A stretch of 5,373 nucleotides of DNA from contig BTUC01000489.1 of the NCBI GenBank assembly GCA_045863575.1, positions 1-5,373 on the forward strand, written 5' to 3'. The position numbers were made by a program, and so were the translations under genes. The number at the start of each line of letters is the position of its first letter. The first letter of the stretch is position 1. The notes under the pieces are model-generated. The model was not told where the DNA came from. It made no database searches and saw only the letters and a list, made by a program, of their open reading frames with translations. Shown here one piece after another: positions 2,388 to 5,373 of this stretch. Source of the DNA: JAAXZI01 sp045863575. GTDB lineage: Bacteria; Planctomycetota; Phycisphaerae; UBA1845; PWPN01.

Positions 2388-5373
2388 TCAGCGGAGCTCT
2401 ATGGTCGCTACGTTGTTTCCTTCGTAGATTTCCTCAACCTCGCGATCGACATCGAGGATCACCCTGCAGGTACCCTTCAGACCGTCAACCGGCAGAGCGA
2501 TTTCGCGGGTGACCGGCTCGAACTTGCTGATGGCCGGCAGCCCTTCGACGCGGACGGACTGCGTGGGCTTCACGACACCGTGCTGAGCCACCCCCACAGT
2601 GAACGGCCCTGCGACCGTCGCGCCGATGTTGTGGACCGTGACCATCAGCTTTCCACTACCGGCATCATGCCGGATGTCGCGGGCGTGGAGGGCCAGGTCC
2701 GGCAGGTCGCGCGGCCGATCGATGGCCTTTTTCAGCCGCAGATCGACGACCCACTCCTTGCGCGAGGGCACTTCGATCGAAATCGGCGTGCCGCGGCAGC
2801 GATGCTCCACCTCCACCGGCTCACCCCACGTGTAGCGGCTTTGCACCGGCTGCTCACCTGGAACCGGCTCGCCTCCATTCAGGACATACTTACCCGGCAC
2901 CAGCCGCCAGGGGCGCAGACCCACGCGCATGGGCTGGTCGTTGAAGTTGTACAGCCGCACGCGGAGACGCTCCGAGGTGGCCTCGGTGACCAGGGCCGCA
3001 TAGTTCAAGTCGGGGGTATCCCAGGTGACGGCCAGAGTCGGCGTGGCCCCGTCCACGAAATCACGAACGGCGCCGGTGTACGCTCCCAGCACGTCCCACG
3101 CCCCCTGAAGGCCGGCCCGGTCTGTCTGGAGCACTTCCGAGGTGCGCCGGGCGATGTTAACGCGCATCGAACGGGCAAGCTTCACGAAGTAACTGCCATA
3201 CGCCTCGAGATCGTAGTCAATCTGGTATCGCTGCGTGGGCGAGGGGCCGCGCAACGTGTACTCGTCGTAGACGCGCTCGCCGGTGAGCCACTTGTAGACG
3301 GCCGTAATCCGCTGGGTGGCCGTGTGCGCCTGCGTGGCCAGCAGGTTCTCCGGGTTGTCGCGCGGCTTGGTCAAATCGAGACGGCGCAGCGGCCCAGCCG
3401 TGGCCTGGTCCATCATCGTCTGCACAGGGTCGAGAAACTTGCGCTCGCCGCTGAGGAAATAAGCGGTCAGGAAGCTGTCGAAGACCATGGTGGGCAAACC
3501 GGGGAAACCGTAATAGTGGCCATCCTCATCGTGCCATGCCCGTCCGGTCGGCGGATCGATACCGCCGGAGGGATAGAACAGGCTGGGAGGCGCGAAGCCC
3601 GGCGGCTTGGTGCCGATCTGCCGCATGGTGGCATCGCGCCACGTGTCGCACCACTGGAGGAAAGCATTGCGGGCCTCGGGAATGCCGTACCAGGCCAACC
3701 AGATGAAGTGCTTGGCGGCCCGGGCATGATACCCGGTATCCCCACCGCCGCCGGGTGTCGTGTTGATGCCCAGGCTGCCGAACTCGGTGGAGATGAATTG
3801 CAGGAATCCGCGCTCATTGACCGCCATGAAGCGCTCGCGAATCGTCTTGGCGGATCGCAGATTTCGCTCTACCCACAACGGGTCGCCATAGCGCAGCAGA
3901 AGCATGGTGGGCAGCGTGTCGCACGAGGGCTCGGCCGAGTGCTCCACGTCGCCGATGGTGTCGTCGTAGCCGTCCACCAGCACGTGATCCCAGATGCCGG
4001 CCGCCAGCCGTTCGATGCCGGCGATGGCGGTCTCGCCGGCGGAGGTGATGCAGGCCACCGGTACCCAACTGCGCATCAGCTCGACGTCATCGCCCCAGCC
4101 TCCGCCCAATTGCCCGTCGGGGGCCTGGCGTTTCGTGAACCACCAGTTCAGGATCGCATGCTGGCGAGCCAGCGTTTCCTGCAACCCGCGGGCCCACGCC
4201 GGACCCTCGGATTCGGGACGAATCAGCTCTTCACCCCAGGGAATGCTCTCGCCGGTAAATTCACGCAGTGCCGGATGTTCCGGCCAGGTGGCATGCAGTT
4301 CCTTAAACATGTCCAGAGCCGCCTGCTGCGCTTCGCGATGCGCGCCCTCCAGCCCCGATGCGTAGATGAACCGGGCGAGGAACAGTCGGGTCTTGTAATA
4401 GAAAGGATTGTTCTCGGGCCCCGCGAGCACCAGGCGAGTCACGCAGCGGCGATTGCGCTGGGTGACCGAGATGCGACTGAACCACTCGGCCGCCTGGGCG
4501 AGATCGCGTACTTGCGCATCATTCGGGGCCCGCCGGGCGGCATCTGCCGCGAGTTCGGCCAGCTTCTTCTGATCGCCCGGCCGCTCCTGGTAGCCCACGT
4601 CGGCAACGACGTAAGCGAGGACGGAAACACTCTCAGGCGTCGGAGGCGAGATCCCGGCTGCGAGATCATAGGCTCGGGCGTAATCGCGCGCGTTGTAGGC
4701 CTTCACGGCCGCGTCCACAGGAGCGGTCAGCGGCTTTTCGCCAGCCAGCGTGCGGTTGTCCCAACGGAAGCCGAAGTCGGGCATCTTCTTCAGGATGTAC
4801 GGCCCGTCAGGCGCGGGCGTTGCCCGCTCATAGACCTTCACGTCGTCCGCGAACATCCCATGCCAGGTGATGAGCTGCACGTGCTCCATGCCCGGACCGC
4901 CGGCCGGATCGTCGTCCTCGGTTTCCAGCAGCTTGCGCCCATCCACCCACAATTCCAGTCGGCGGCCGTCCTTGACCGCGGCGATTCGGTACTTCTTACC
5001 ATGTTCGATGGTGAAGGGCGGCTTGAGATCCACTGCCCGGCGGCTCGCGCCGATGATATGGTTGGCGGTGTTGTTTCGGACGCCGAAACCCACCAGATAG
5101 CTGTAGCCCACGTAAGGCCCACAAGCGAGACCCACGGACAAATCACAGGGAGGAAGCTTCGGGTCGGCCTCGGCCGTGAACTCAACTCTCACGTCGGCGG
5201 CGAACGGCCGGTTGATCTTCGCGGCCACGCCGCCCGTGGCCGGGATATAGAGACGGCCATCCACGATGCTCAGTTTGGGCCCGGACCATGCCGGCCCCAC
5301 CTCCGTCCGCTCGAAACCGTCCTCGAAAACCAGCTTCCAGCCAGCTTCGTCTGCCCGGACGACGGCCGTGAGG
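2388..5373 (-). CDS. Large multidomain extracellular-type protein with LamG/ConA-like and CARDB domains (5' end outside window)
   Basis: 994 residues are visible, with no start needed inside the window: the frame stays open to the right edge and reads WKLVFEDGFERTEVGPAW, the usual entry to a concanavalin/laminin-G-like (DUF1080-type) beta-sandwich. That domain covers about 12-184. A helix-rich region (about 215-390) follows, then a large central part (about 395-730) with QLGGGWGDDVEL (421-432), SAEPSCD (479-485), GGGGDTGYHARAAKH (541-555) and HDEDGHYYGFPG (614-625). Its aromatic, Asp- and His-rich character suggests an alpha/alpha-toroid carbohydrate-active domain, but I cannot name the family. 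A beta-rich segment (about 780-880) precedes a CARDB domain (about 890-994) ending EEIYEGNNVATIEL. CARDB domains occur on secreted or surface proteins. A signal peptide would lie outside the window. GTG 5300 is in frame but would cut the first domain, so it is not taken as the start. Export and polysaccharide action are inferences. Confidence 0.85.
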   Translation of the reverse strand, partial: LTAVVRADEAGWKLVFEDGFERTEVGPAWSGPKLSIVDGRLYIPATGGVAAKINRPFAADVRVEFTAEADPKLPPCDLSVGLACGPYVGYSYLVGFGVRNNTANHIIGASRRAVDLKPPFTIEHGKKYRIAAVKDGRRLELWVDGRKLLETEDDDPAGGPGMEHVQLITWHGMFADDVKVYERATPAPDGPYILKKMPDFGFRWDNRTLAGEKPLTAPVDAAVKAYNARDYARAYDLAAGISPPTPESVSVLAYVVADVGYQERPGDQKKLAELAADAARRAPNDAQVRDLAQAAEWFSRISVTQRNRRCVTRLVLAGPENNPFYYKTRLFLARFIYASGLEGAHREAQQAALDMFKELHATWPEHPALREFTGESIPWGEELIRPESEGPAWARGLQETLARQHAILNWWFTKRQAPDGQLGGGWGDDVELMRSWVPVACITSAGETAIAGIERLAAGIWDHVLVDGYDDTIGDVEHSAEPSCDTLPTMLLLRYGDPLWVERNLRSAKTIRERFMAVNERGFLQFISTEFGSLGINTTPGGGGDTGYHARAAKHFIWLAWYGIPEARNAFLQWCDTWRDATMRQIGTKPPGFAPPSLFYPSGGIDPPTGRAWHDEDGHYYGFPGLPTMVFDSFLTAYFLSGERKFLDPVQTMMDQATAGPLRRLDLTKPRDNPENLLATQAHTATQRITAVYKWLTGERVYDEYTLRGPSPTQRYQIDYDLEAYGSYFVKLARSMRVNIARRTSEVLQTDRAGLQGAWDVLGAYTGAVRDFVDGATPTLAVTWDTPDLNYAALVTEATSERLRVRLYNFNDQPMRVGLRPWRLVPGKYVLNGGEPVPGEQPVQSRYTWGEPVEVEHRCRGTPISIEVPSRKEWVVDLRLKKAIDRPRDLPDLALHARDIRHDAGSGKLMVTVHNIGATVAGPFTVGVAQHGVVKPTQSVRVEGLPAISKFEPVTREIALPVDGLKGTCRVILDVDREVEEIYEGNNVATIELR

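Noticed and set aside
3467..4068. Additional - strand frames inside the large gene
   Set aside because: They are out-of-frame shadows. The 994-residue frame is continuous across the region and shows recognisable domains at both ends.

Overview
The window is GC-rich bacterial DNA with four protein-coding loci and two gene-free stretches packed with short repeats. No rRNA, tRNA, phage or transposase gene is visible. A large extracellular-type protein that joins a laminin-G/concanavalin-like domain to a C-terminal CARDB domain, plus intergenic DNA made of short repeated 'words', suggests Planctomycetota or a neighbouring phylum. This is an inference from style, as the window holds no taxonomic marker.

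Layout on the + strand: 2-133 is the C-terminal end of a ParD-like antitoxin. Its stop overlaps the start of a ParE/RelE-like toxin gene (130 to about 389) that looks broken: only 46 codons are open and a possible tail lies in another frame. Next comes an EcsC-family gene (398-1189). On the - strand, convergent with it, are a gamma-class carbonic anhydrase homologue (1622-2131) with all its metal ligands, and a large multidomain protein (2388 to the right edge) whose N-terminus lies outside the window.

The 432 bases between the EcsC gene and the carbonic anhydrase gene (1190-1621) hold no credible gene. They are a mosaic of a near-palindromic GC-rich element, four different arrays with a 7-base period, and one with an 8-base period. 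Two of the heptad arrays are nearly complementary over 24 bases and could form a long hairpin. One of these also contains four GGGG runs spaced by TGT, a textbook G-quadruplex pattern. The 256 bases between the large gene and the carbonic anhydrase gene hold another 8-base array, a distant inverted repeat and a perfect 8-bp hairpin.

The genes do not form an obvious pathway. The toxin-antitoxin remnant and EcsC gene share a strand. The large protein and the carbonic anhydrase share the other strand but are separated by repeat DNA, so operon membership is doubtful. The points most worth a second look are the 7/8-base word arrays with their folding potential, the large uncharacterised CARDB protein and the decayed toxin.
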